DNA from: a virus
Virus record (IMG/VR): IMGVR_UViG_3300009431_000575
Span: 1 to 23,294 of that record
Strand: one strand, 5' to 3'
DNA length: 23,294 bases
Position 1 is the first letter of the stretch. Each line of letters opens with the position of its first letter. Both the position numbers and the translations under genes were made by a program. The notes beneath the pieces were generated by a model. The model was given only the letters and a program-made list of their open reading frames with translations. It ran no database searches and had not been told where the DNA came from. Below are positions 14,972 through 22,829 of this stretch, in pieces.

Positions 14972-15910
14972 ATGATTGTAAAGCAATGCAAAACTTGCGG
15001 AGAGTTCTTCCATATCTACCCAAGTCAGGAAAAGACAACCAAGTTTTGTTCTAAGACATGTTACACTAAACATCAAAACGGCAGCAAGGTGATGCGGATG
15101 TGTGTTTGGTGTGGTGAAACATTCCAAATCTATTTGAAACAGAGGCCAAATGCCCGTTTCTGTTCTGCTGCCTGCTATGGAAAATGGCAATCTGAGCATT
15201 GTAGAAGAGAAAATGCCCGTAATTGGCAAGGCGGTAAAGTAACACTGACATGCAAACAGTGTGGCAACCCCTATCAGCGGGGACGCCCCGCAGTTAAAGG
15301 TAGTAATTTTTGTAGCAGGAAGTGTACGGATCAATGGAAATCAATACATCAGCGCGGTGAGAATCATCCTGACTGGGCTGGCAGGGTGACGCTTATCTGT
15401 AGGCAATGTGGACAACTGTTTGATGTTAAGCCTTGCCTTGCCAAAGGAAGCAGAGCACGAATATTTTGCTCTCTAGCTTGTCGGCGGCGGGAAAAGAAAA
15501 GAGTTGTTTGCACTTGTGAGTGGTGCGGTAAGACGTTTGAGCGACTGCCAAGTGAAACAGAGAATGCCCGCTTTTGCTCACGTTCTTGTTTAGCCAAGTC
15601 ACGTACTGGAGAACGCGCAGCCAATTGGAAAGGTGGCATATCATTTGAGCCATATCCACTTGAATTCAATGAGCGATTTAAGAGGCAAATCAGGGAGCGA
15701 GATTTGCATACCTGCGCCGTATGTAGGCTCTTTGGAAAAGATGTGCATCACATGGATTATAACAAAAACAATACAGTGTCAGAGAATTGTATTACACTTT
15801 GTCACGTGTGTCACACCGTTACAAATGGCAATCGCACTTATTGGCAGGCAGCGCTGCTAGGTCTATTGGAAGCACGTTCAGAATATGCACTGGAGGCGCG
15901 TTATGGGTGA
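14972..15910 (+). CDS. five-zinc-finger HNH homing endonuclease
   Basis: This 312-residue protein has five fingers of the pattern C-x2-CG-x(~15)-FCS-x2/3-C at about 6-30, 44-68, 94-118, 143-170 and 182-206. They are separated by GENxxxWxG-type linkers (ENARNWQGG, GENHPDWAG, GERAANWKGG). The C-terminal HNH domain has C248-x2-C251, HH 259-260, Asn in the YNKNN/SEN segment, and C277-x2-C280-H281. The finger array probably reads a long target and the HNH domain cuts it. The 8217-8960 protein uses the same fingers with a PD-(D/E)XK domain. The ATG has a weak GGTAAGA upstream. It overlaps the amidase start by 8 bases. Confidence 0.88.
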   Translation: MIVKQCKTCGEFFHIYPSQEKTTKFCSKTCYTKHQNGSKVMRMCVWCGETFQIYLKQRPNARFCSAACYGKWQSEHCRRENARNWQGGKVTLTCKQCGNPYQRGRPAVKGSNFCSRKCTDQWKSIHQRGENHPDWAGRVTLICRQCGQLFDVKPCLAKGSRARIFCSLACRRREKKRVVCTCEWCGKTFERLPSETENARFCSRSCLAKSRTGERAANWKGGISFEPYPLEFNERFKRQIRERDLHTCAVCRLFGKDVHHMDYNKNNTVSENCITLCHVCHTVTNGNRTYWQAALLGLLEARSEYALEARYG

Positions 15911-16538
15911 GATAATTGTTAAGGATGGGGACACCGTTGTAATCAAGGCTGGTATGGTATCGGTTACTGTTCCCTTGGCAGTGGTGATTGAGCATCCCAA
16001 ACCAGAGTCAAAAAATGTATGGGATCGAGACATCAGCGGTGAACTTGCCACAAACGACAATTGCCCTAGTAGCCTTAAAAATGGGTGGTGGCAGCGGCGG
16101 CTAGACCAGATCACTGGGCTGACTTTCCATCATACGCTGAGCAATTCACCGCATGCTACGGCGAAACATTATGTCAATAAAGGTGGCGGGAGGCCGTCTA
16201 TTCCATATACAATTTGGGTTTCGGAGACAGGAGAAATTTTGTTGTGCAATGCTTTGACCGACGGCTGCTGGCACGACCATCAGGGGCATTCTAACAAAAA
16301 TCTATCCGTTGGCCTGGCAGGGCAATTACATATTCACCGACCATCAGAGGCACAGTTGGTTGCGGCGGCTAGAGTTGCGGTATGGGCGACTAACCATTCA
16401 GATATGAATGTCACCCTAACGACAGTTCGGGGACACCGTGACTTGTATCCAACTATTTGCCCTGGGTGGGCGTCTGTCAAGAGTGGGCGCTGGAAACCAC
16501 AACTCTACAATAGAATTGAAGCAATGCTAGGAAGATAG
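15903..16538 (+). CDS. endolysin, N-acetylmuramoyl-L-alanine amidase (Amidase_2/PGRP fold)
   Basis: The start at ATG 15903 is supported by GGAGG seven bases upstream and gives 211 residues. The amidase domain (about 60-211) has TFHHT (His76/His77), then VRGHRD (His178) and TICPGW (Cys186). These are the zinc ligands of T7 lysozyme-like amidases, which cut the bond between muramic acid and L-alanine. SIPYTIWVSETGEI and NLSVGLAG match the conserved core strands. The N-terminal 55 residues begin with a small beta-rich segment that may be a wall-binding or regulatory module. There is no signal peptide, so export would depend on the holin. Confidence 0.92.
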   Translation: MGEIIVKDGDTVVIKAGMVSVTVPLAVVIEHPKPESKNVWDRDISGELATNDNCPSSLKNGWWQRRLDQITGLTFHHTLSNSPHATAKHYVNKGGGRPSIPYTIWVSETGEILLCNALTDGCWHDHQGHSNKNLSVGLAGQLHIHRPSEAQLVAAARVAVWATNHSDMNVTLTTVRGHRDLYPTICPGWASVKSGRWKPQLYNRIEAMLGR

Positions 16539-16539
16539 A

Positions 16540-16821
16540 ATGGGCGCTCGCTATTTCTTGACAGTCATTTGTCCAGAGTGCGGAACAGAGGAAGAGGATG
16601 TTTATTATGCCCCCACCTGTGACTTTGTGTCTCACACTTGCTCTGGGTGCGGGACTGGGATTGACTTGGAGAAGTACACAGGCATCACTTATGAGGATGC
16701 GTCAAATATTGCAGAGATTGAGGCGGTGATACTCGCACTCACACCAAAGGAAGCTGAGTATATTGACGGTCGCAAGATGTCGTGCGATGAGATTAATCGT
16801 GCATCTGGTGTCTTCCTGTGA
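16540..16821 (+). CDS. zinc-ribbon protein carrying a portal-like C-terminus
   Basis: This 93-residue protein opens with a zinc ribbon (CPEC near residues 11-14 and CSGC near 34-37). The C-terminal 27 residues, LTPKEAEYIDGRKMSCDEIN onward, match LTPKEAEYLSSRGMSRDEID in the middle of the portal protein (portal residues 277-296). Most DNA differences between the copies are in third codon positions, so the copy is old or maintained. It starts two bases after the endolysin stop. It may be a chimera created by recombination with portal DNA. Function is unknown. Confidence 0.7.
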   Translation: MGARYFLTVICPECGTEEEDVYYAPTCDFVSHTCSGCGTGIDLEKYTGITYEDASNIAEIEAVILALTPKEAEYIDGRKMSCDEINRASGVFL

Positions 16822-16906
16822 CTCAACTGGCGCAGATGGGACAGGGATAACAAGCCGTCCACGGATGGGACGAGGCAGCATGGGCTGCTGACATTCTCCT
16901 CCTTGT

Positions 16907-16940
16907 GGGCCAGGGATGGTTAACCAGGCGTCCCTGGCCC
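16907..16940 (+). terminator. stem-loop between endolysin and head module (no T-run)
   Basis: GGGCCAGGGA (16907-16916) pairs perfectly with TCCCTGGCCC (16931-16940); the loop contains the palindrome TGGTTAACCA. There is no T-run, so it may be a processing or partial termination site rather than a classical terminator. The remaining intergenic bases (16822-16971) show only a small CAGCA-TGCTG hairpin and a G-rich stretch before the portal ATG. Confidence 0.4.
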
Positions 16941-16971
16941 GAGGGGGAGGGGGCAAAGGCAGGAAGCAAAT

Positions 16972-18624
16972 ATGCCAAAATGGTTTGATCGCTTCTTAGA
17001 ACGCAACCTAGAAAGACTGGGATACACCAAGGCACGCAGGCGGGGGGGCAGTATTAGTGCCGTCTATGCTGGTGAGACTCCTCTTGGTACAGCGGAGCTC
17101 ATCACTTCCACAGAGGATGCCAGGCAAATCCAAAACGAAAAGTTAGCTGTTACGTCCTCATGGGTTTTCAGTGATGTCCGGGTGGTGGCAACTGAGAGCA
17201 GTCAAGCCAAGATGGGCGTTCACGAAGTCAAGGGTGAAGAAACCACAGAAATCGTTGATCACGAATTTGAACGTCTGATGCGGCAACCTAATCCCCACTG
17301 GAGCGGCATGCTGCTCAAGCAATACACCTTCTGGTGGTGGCTGCTACGTGGTGAAGCCTACTGGCTCAAAATCTTTGACCGCACAGGGTCACTGCGTCAA
17401 ATTTGGCCCTTGCCCTCCAGTCGCATGCGCCCAATTCCAGACAAGCGCAAGTACATCTCAGGCTACCGCTATACACCTGGCAACAACAGTGAGCGGGGCG
17501 TGACATTTTTGCCTCAGCAAATTGTCTTTTTCCGCTTCCCCAATCCCTTTGACTACCATCGGGGGCTTTCCCCTGTCAGCGCCTATCTGCGCCCACTGCT
17601 GACTGATACAAAGGCTGCCGATTGGAACTTGGATACTTTTGACAAGGAGATGACACTGAAAACGCTCATCTCCTTGAGAGCAGACTTGGCGCAGTCAACT
17701 TATGAAAAAGCGAAGACTGAGCTTCTTGAGCAATTGATACAGAAACAAATGCGCTACCTTATAGCGCGTGCTGGTGATGTGCAGATAGAGCGGTTCTCAC
17801 TCACTCCAAAAGAGGCGGAATATCTTAGCAGCCGCGGAATGTCACGTGATGAGATTGACCGCGTATTTGGCTTTCCAGAAGGGTATTGGTCGGCCAGAGC
17901 AAACCGCGCAAATGCTGAAGCGGCGAAGGCAGCACTCATTGACTCAGTGATCTGGCCTCTCCTGCAACTCATGGCCGCTGATGTAACGACGCAATTGATT
18001 GTGCCTGAATATGGTGGGCAATACATCGTCAAGTTTGACGATATTCGCATCATAGATCAGCGTTTACAGATGGCAAAGCACAATGTGGAATGGAAGGTGA
18101 GCACATTTGATGAGGCGCGGGATGACCTGGATCAAGAGCCCTATGATGGGCCGATGGCCGACATTATTGGCCCGCTGCCCGTCCCGCTGGCTACTAACCC
18201 TCAGTTTGTGCTTGCGTTACAGCAAGGCGACGATGAGAGTAAGGAGGAGGTCTCTTCACGAACGCCTGCTCAACTACCGCCGCCAAAGCAGGGAGCACAG
18301 CCTCAAGAGGAGGAAATGCAAGAGGGGCAAGTGCCAGAGATGGAAGAAAGCCCACAGGAGAAGAAGGCTATCCGCGCAGATTTGCGGCGCTGGCGTGGGA
18401 TTGCGCTGCGGCGTCTGCGGGCCGGTGAATCACCAGCAGGGTATGACTTTGAGAGTGATGTTATCCCTGCTGTGTTGGTGGTGACTATCAAGGCTGCCTT
18501 GAGCGATGCGAGCGATGAGGAGGCGGTTAAGGCTGCCTTTGAGTATTCAGATAGTAGCGGTAAGGAGGTGAAACCAGCAGACGCTACCTTTTTTCGAGGA
18601 AGCCAATGGGAAGGCTACGGTTAA
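16972..18624 (+). CDS. phage portal protein (HK97-type)
   Basis: This 550-residue protein matches the HK97-type portal family. The N-terminal third contains FWWWLLRGEAYWLKI and LWPLP-like segments (QIWPLPSSRMRPI). Then come QQIVFFRFPNPFDYHRGLSPVSAYL and the helical stem and wing (FSLTPKEAEYLSSRGMSRDE, GFPEGYWS). A long acidic and glutamine-rich tail (about 420-465) precedes KAIRADLRRWRGIALRRLRAG. The portal forms the dodecameric ring through which DNA enters and leaves the head. The frame stops at 18624, but the next frame continues in +1 register from a T6 run at 18589-18594. The natural product may therefore be longer. Confidence 0.92.
   Translation: MPKWFDRFLERNLERLGYTKARRRGGSISAVYAGETPLGTAELITSTEDARQIQNEKLAVTSSWVFSDVRVVATESSQAKMGVHEVKGEETTEIVDHEFERLMRQPNPHWSGMLLKQYTFWWWLLRGEAYWLKIFDRTGSLRQIWPLPSSRMRPIPDKRKYISGYRYTPGNNSERGVTFLPQQIVFFRFPNPFDYHRGLSPVSAYLRPLLTDTKAADWNLDTFDKEMTLKTLISLRADLAQSTYEKAKTELLEQLIQKQMRYLIARAGDVQIERFSLTPKEAEYLSSRGMSRDEIDRVFGFPEGYWSARANRANAEAAKAALIDSVIWPLLQLMAADVTTQLIVPEYGGQYIVKFDDIRIIDQRLQMAKHNVEWKVSTFDEARDDLDQEPYDGPMADIIGPLPVPLATNPQFVLALQQGDDESKEEVSSRTPAQLPPPKQGAQPQEEEMQEGQVPEMEESPQEKKAIRADLRRWRGIALRRLRAGESPAGYDFESDVIPAVLVVTIKAALSDASDEEAVKAAFEYSDSSGKEVKPADATFFRGSQWEGYG
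18589..18594 (+). other. T6 run: probable +1 frameshift joining portal to ART module
   Basis: In the portal frame the region reads ACC TTT TTT CGA GGA and ends at TAA 18622. Skipping one T gives TTC GAG GAA GCC and continues open into FDPQQPRDEGGRWT and the downstream protein. The downstream frame has no ATG, GTG or TTG between its preceding stop (18569) and GTG 18692. By then the conserved FDP..GRWT junction has already passed. A programmed shift, a recent mutation or a sequencing indel would all explain this. Confidence 0.55.
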
Positions 18625-18691
18625 GTTTGACCCCCAGCAGCCCAGAGATGAGGGCGGGAGGTGGACAAGCGGTGGTATCAATGCTGAAAGT

Positions 18692-20302
18692 GTGGCCTTG
18701 CATGCCCTCAAAATAGCAATTGATGGTGATATTCCAGAAGTCAAATCTGCACTTGATTCACTTGGCTGGGATTCTGAGGAACTTGATGCAATGACTGAGC
18801 GGCAATTGCGTCAAGTAGCAGCCAAGAGGCAGCCCGCATCAACTGATAAGTGGTTGGAGAAGCAGCAGGGTCAATTGACACTTTATCATGGCACAACATC
18901 AGCAGCATTGGAAGATATTGAGAAGAATGGTTTGCGGGCACAAAGTTCTACTTTCAGGGACGTAGGGCAAGAGGCCGGTGTCTTTGTTGTCAATGAACAT
19001 AACAAGCGATGGGCTGAGTATTGGGCCAACAAAGCGGCAGAATCACAGGGTGGTGATCCTATTGTGTTGCTGGTTACTATTCCGCGACCTAGTGTTCAGT
19101 CTGATCCAATTAACAGACGCTCATTCATGTACACACCCAGTGATGTGCCTGTGTCTAGCGTGCGGAAAGTTATCAAATTAGCACCGCAATCTACACAAGA
19201 TTTCCAGTTCCATGTAACAGTTGATGATCCACGTGGTGGCACGAATAATATTTATGTCTATGACATTTTTAGTGGTGTAGCTGAGCAGGTTGATTTTGGT
19301 GGCAAGAGTCTCAAGGTCGTGGAGGGCGCAGATGATCCTCACGAAACTGAGAAAGCCCGCATAGAGCGCAAGATTCAACGCGCAATGTTGGCATATTGGC
19401 AAGGCTTGGCGCAGCGCGTTTTGACACAGGTGAGGAAGCAAGGAAAGACATTAAAATATGACCCTGCACAGCCGAGAGATGAGAGTGGGAGATGGACTTC
19501 TACTGGGGCGGGAGGGAAGAAACCAACAGTAGAAGGCGCAAAGAATCGGGATTTGGTTGAAGAAATGCTCAATGAGGGATTAGCCTACAGTTGGAGAAAT
19601 TCTTCTAGTGCTGAGCGCGCTGCTGCCAAGATGAAAATCTGTCAAGAATTGGCGGAAAGAACAGGTATGCCAGAGCAAGAAGTCAGTTATACACTTCGGC
19701 AGTGGGCAAGGACTTCCAATGACGAGGAGATGGCGTCATTGAGTCTTCAGGCCGATACCGCTAAAGAGTTTGCATTGCCAGTATCAGAATTTACGCAGGG
19801 GAAGATACGGTCTCAGAAGATAGCCATACAGAAAGAAAGCAACCGGCTTCAGGGGCTGGGGCTTGAGCCAGATGAAATCCAAGATGCTCTGCAAGGGACT
19901 GAATTTGCTCCTCTTGCTGATTCTTCAACTCAACGCACTCTGCTCCGCGCAATGTACCAGAATACCCAGCAACAACTCCATAAACAAGGTCTGAGCGGGG
20001 ATGATACTGTTACACTTTATCGAGGCGTGAAATTGCCTGACTTAGTAGCTAAGAATTGGCAAGCAGGTGATATCGTCTCAATAGATGGCAATCCTCTTGA
20101 AAGTTGGTCGGTTAGCGTGACGGCTGCAAGTGACTTTGCAATGAATCCGCGCTCTGGTCAAACTGGCGTAACTCTAATAATGGACATTCCAATTAAGATG
20201 ATAATCGGGTCTGCCACCACTGGTTTTGGTTGCCTCGCCGAAGGCGAGGTCGTGGTGCTTGGTAGCTTGGGCGGCGTTGCTGAAGTAATGGGAACAAATT
20301 AG
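18692..20302 (+). CDS. double ADP-ribosyltransferase-like protein downstream of portal
   Basis: The frame is open from 18572, but the first possible start is GTG 18692, with no convincing ribosome site. The protein is probably made as a portal extension by frameshifting. The first module has LYHGTT (18881-18898), GVFVVNEHNKRWAEYWA and VLLVTIP, resembling the H-Y type of the PARP/ART fold. A helical segment (ERKIQRAMLAYWQGLAQRVL) and the junction YDPAQPRDESGRWT (19459-19500) follow. The second module shows an R-S-E triad: LYRG (Arg at 20021), ESWSVS and EGE (20240-20248). Such enzymes move ADP-ribose from NAD+ to proteins. Placed on a head protein, they may be injected with the DNA to modify host targets. 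Its paralogue ends at 22645. Confidence 0.78.
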   Translation: MALHALKIAIDGDIPEVKSALDSLGWDSEELDAMTERQLRQVAAKRQPASTDKWLEKQQGQLTLYHGTTSAALEDIEKNGLRAQSSTFRDVGQEAGVFVVNEHNKRWAEYWANKAAESQGGDPIVLLVTIPRPSVQSDPINRRSFMYTPSDVPVSSVRKVIKLAPQSTQDFQFHVTVDDPRGGTNNIYVYDIFSGVAEQVDFGGKSLKVVEGADDPHETEKARIERKIQRAMLAYWQGLAQRVLTQVRKQGKTLKYDPAQPRDESGRWTSTGAGGKKPTVEGAKNRDLVEEMLNEGLAYSWRNSSSAERAAAKMKICQELAERTGMPEQEVSYTLRQWARTSNDEEMASLSLQADTAKEFALPVSEFTQGKIRSQKIAIQKESNRLQGLGLEPDEIQDALQGTEFAPLADSSTQRTLLRAMYQNTQQQLHKQGLSGDDTVTLYRGVKLPDLVAKNWQAGDIVSIDGNPLESWSVSVTAASDFAMNPRSGQTGVTLIMDIPIKMIIGSATTGFGCLAEGEVVVLGSLGGVAEVMGTN

Positions 20303-20313
20303 GGCAGAATATT

Positions 20314-20475
20314 ATGGAGCACAAACAAGTCGTAAATGTTGGCGACACCGACGAAAATGCAGACTGGATTCTCTCAGAGATCAAGCGCAAGGAAGAGATA
20401 GCAATCTGTGAAAGGGTGGCTGCCAGCTTAGAACATGAACACAATGAGGAGGACAATGGCGCAGAGCAAGCCTGA
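20314..20475 (+). CDS. small acidic protein after the first ART (possible partner or immunity protein)
   Basis: This 53-residue protein begins MEHKQVVNVGDTDENADWI and continues as a charged helix (EIKRKEEIAICERV). It starts 11 bases after the first ART gene. A paralogue sharing V-N/I-x-GDTDENADWI occurs directly after the second ART gene (22653-22817). The repeated pairing suggests a cognate inhibitor, chaperone or packaging partner. It overlaps the following gene. Confidence 0.6.
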   Translation: MEHKQVVNVGDTDENADWILSEIKRKEEIAICERVAASLEHEHNEEDNGAEQA

Positions 20476-20716
20476 AAGTGTTATGCAAATTGGCCTGACC
20501 GCCGACGAGGTACTGCGCTTGCCAGGTTGGGGCAAATCCTCTGCTGTTCGCCCGCCAAAGATAGTGGGCAATGATGACGGCAATCTCACCGTCCAGTGGT
20601 TCTACTGGGACATGATTTTGACACTCAGGCGGCGTGATGGTTGCTACCGTGTGACGAAAATTAGGGAGCGTAGTTTGTTGGGCAAGATGTGGTGGGCGTT
20701 GATAAGGGGGAAATAA
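20456..20716 (+). CDS. hypothetical 86-residue protein
   Basis: ATG 20456 is preceded by GAGGAGG; earlier ATGs lie inside the previous gene without a better ribosome site. The sequence GLTADEVLRLPGW, then strands VQWFYWDMILTLRRR and CYRVTKI, loosely resembles the alpha-beta layout of BamE/SmpA-like domains. That likeness is weak. It has no signal peptide and ends with a basic, tryptophan-rich tail. Its TAA overlaps the next ATG. Role unknown. Confidence 0.5.
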   Translation: MAQSKPESVMQIGLTADEVLRLPGWGKSSAVRPPKIVGNDDGNLTVQWFYWDMILTLRRRDGCYRVTKIRERSLLGKMWWALIRGK

Positions 20717-20964
20717 TGAAGAGGAGACCTGGCCTGCAAGCATATGATAAGGAAGGGGATGTCTTGCCTGGGGCGCAAATCCTCGCCAAAGATGGGAAAA
20801 TACAGGTTCTCATGGCTGGCGCTGACGTGACTGACCGTGCAACCATTGTCTATTGTCACCGTGTTGTGGATACCGACCCAGATAGCTCCACGTTTGGTAA
20901 AATAGGGTGGAGGTGTATGGGAATTAGGAATGTGGAGGGAGTGACGCTTGCCAGTTCTGCCTGA
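20716..20964 (+). CDS. hypothetical 82-residue protein
   Basis: The start shares a base with the previous stop (TAATG, 20714-20718), indicating coupling. The protein is beta-rich (GAQILAKDGKIQVLMAGADVTDRATIVYCHRVV), consistent with a small barrel or a head-tail connector-like fold, but no family is recognised. It overlaps the start of the MuF-like gene by 17 bases. Confidence 0.5.
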   Translation: MKRRPGLQAYDKEGDVLPGAQILAKDGKIQVLMAGADVTDRATIVYCHRVVDTDPDSSTFGKIGWRCMGIRNVEGVTLASSA

Positions 20965-22645
20965 CCTCTTAGGCCCCAATTTCTGGGCTGCCGAATCGCG
21001 CCATCTGCTGGCCGTGCTGCTGCCCCTTATCCAAGAGGGCGCAGAACTTGGCGTTGAGATTGCCGAAGGCGATTTATGGGATGAATTCCAGATCGGCTTT
21101 GACAATGCGCTGGCAAACGAGGCGGCGGCGTCTTGGGCGCGAATGCACACCGATGATCTGCTGGAGATGCTGGGCACGACTACTCAGCGCGTGGTAGGCG
21201 CTCAGATTGCGAATTACATTGAGACGCCAGGAATGACGCAAGGTGACCTGGCGGCGGCACTGGAGAAGGTGTTGGGGACAAATAGGCAGCGGGCATTGCT
21301 CATAGGTCGAACTGAAAGTACACGTGCAACGGCAGCCGGCAGGAATGAATCTAGGATTGCCGCAGGGTTACCGTTGACATTGTTCCCGCCACCACTTCAC
21401 CCACGGGGGCGCTGTTTTGACGCAGTTGAATTGCTTGACGATGGTACTTGGGTAGTTACTTGGCAAACCCGCAGAGATGAAATAGTCTGTATTGCCGAAT
21501 ATGATGTTCCTTGGGGCACAGTGCGCGGTTGTCGAGGGATGCAAGGCCGTGTCATCAGCGAAGGCCCATACTTTGGGATGCTGATTGAGCAAGCGCGGGC
21601 GATTGCGGCGGATCGGGCGGAAGAGCAAATTACGGCAGAGCAAGCGAGCGCCGAGCTTGCAGGGGCGCTTACGGGATATGAGGCTTGGCAAGCGGGGCGG
21701 CGGTCAGCGCCAGTGAAGTTTGACCCCGCACAACCCCGTGATGAAAGTGGGAGGTGGACTACCACTGGCGCTGGTGATTATGGCCAAGGAACTGCGCCAA
21801 GTGAAGCAGGGATAGCAGGCGCTGAAAAAGCTGAAGTGATGTTCAATGAGGGATTGGCAAAAGATTGGCGTGGTGCTAGTGCTCAACAGGCAGCAGATAT
21901 TAAGGATGATATTGTCAAGAAAATATCTGATGATAGTGATATGTCATACGATGACACAAATAATTTCATTCACCAATGGGCTGAATCTTCCAATGATGAT
22001 GACTTACGCTCATTGGCGATTCAGCGAGATACGGCGGCGGAGTTTAGAGTTGAACTTTCAGGGTTTACAAATGACCGCATATCTGAAATGAATGTGGAAC
22101 GAGAGGAATTTGAAGTAAAAATGCGTAAGCGAGCTAGAAGACAGTTTCGGTCAGAACTAGAAAGTGGAGCAATGACCGAATCACAATTTCAGGCTATAGC
22201 GTCAGAATGGATCGCCGATACACTATCGGATGTTCACCCTAGACTTCTTCCATTAACTGAGCCAAAGGCTCAGCGTCAAATCCTCCGCGCAATGTATGAC
22301 AATACACAAGCCAGATTACGTGATGCCGGCCTGAAGGCGGGAGATACAATTAGGCTTTATCGAGGGACAAGACTGCCTGACAAAGTTGCAGCAGACTGGA
22401 AACTCGGCGATGTAGTGTCTGTTGTAGGTAATGCGCTGGAGAGTTGGTCATTGAGTAAAGAAGTAGCTGACAAATTTGCTAGAGGTAGTTTTGCTCAGCC
22501 TGATGTTCGTGGTATCATTTTTGAAATGGACATTCCAGTTGAGGCAATTATTGGGTCAGCCCGAACGGGCTTTGGCTGCTTGACAGAAGGTGAATTTGTT
22601 GTGTTGGGTATACCTGGTGATGCACAAGTTGAACTGAATTTCTGA
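20948..22645 (+). CDS. MuF/SPP1 gp7-type minor head protein fused to ADP-ribosyltransferase
   Basis: This 565-residue protein starts at TTG 20948, supported by GGAGGGAG about nine bases upstream. An in-frame stop just before it excludes an earlier start. Residues 1-250 carry the MuF signature RTESTRATAAGRNES (121-135) and a conserved Cys/Trp segment (WQTRRDEIVC). The junction VKFDPAQPRDESGRWT (256-271) then leads to a helical region and an R-S-E ADP-ribosyltransferase: LYRG (Arg472), ESWSLS (Ser501) and TEGEF (Glu547/Glu549). MuF proteins sit inside the capsid and are injected in some phages; MuF-toxin fusions are known. The C-terminal half is paralogous to 19480-20302. The likely outcome is delivery of the enzyme into the host with the genome. 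Confidence 0.88.
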   Translation: MPVLPDLLGPNFWAAESRHLLAVLLPLIQEGAELGVEIAEGDLWDEFQIGFDNALANEAAASWARMHTDDLLEMLGTTTQRVVGAQIANYIETPGMTQGDLAAALEKVLGTNRQRALLIGRTESTRATAAGRNESRIAAGLPLTLFPPPLHPRGRCFDAVELLDDGTWVVTWQTRRDEIVCIAEYDVPWGTVRGCRGMQGRVISEGPYFGMLIEQARAIAADRAEEQITAEQASAELAGALTGYEAWQAGRRSAPVKFDPAQPRDESGRWTTTGAGDYGQGTAPSEAGIAGAEKAEVMFNEGLAKDWRGASAQQAADIKDDIVKKISDDSDMSYDDTNNFIHQWAESSNDDDLRSLAIQRDTAAEFRVELSGFTNDRISEMNVEREEFEVKMRKRARRQFRSELESGAMTESQFQAIASEWIADTLSDVHPRLLPLTEPKAQRQILRAMYDNTQARLRDAGLKAGDTIRLYRGTRLPDKVAADWKLGDVVSVVGNALESWSLSKEVADKFARGSFAQPDVRGIIFEMDIPVEAIIGSARTGFGCLTEGEFVVLGIPGDAQVELNF

Positions 22646-22652
22646 GGTAATT

Positions 22653-22817
22653 ATGAAACGTAAGGCAGTTATAAACATCGGCGACACTGATGAAAATGCC
22701 GATTGGATAAAGACGCCAGAGAATATCGCACGTGAGCGCGAGATATATGAACGACTGAAACGCGCGATAAAATCAATAAAGGCACGCGATGCGAAGAAGG
22801 GCAAAAGAGAAAAGTGA
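22653..22817 (+). CDS. small basic protein after the second ART (possible partner or immunity protein)
   Basis: This 54-residue protein (MKRKAVINIGDTDENADWIK) has a basic helical C-terminus. GAGG lies six bases before the ATG. It shares GDTDENADWI and helix phase with the 20314-20475 protein and occupies the same place behind an ART module. The tails differ in charge (this one basic, the other acidic), which fits partner-specific divergence. Function is inferred from position only. Confidence 0.6.
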   Translation: MKRKAVINIGDTDENADWIKTPENIAREREIYERLKRAIKSIKARDAKKGKREK

Positions 22818-22829
22818 ACAGAGGAAATA

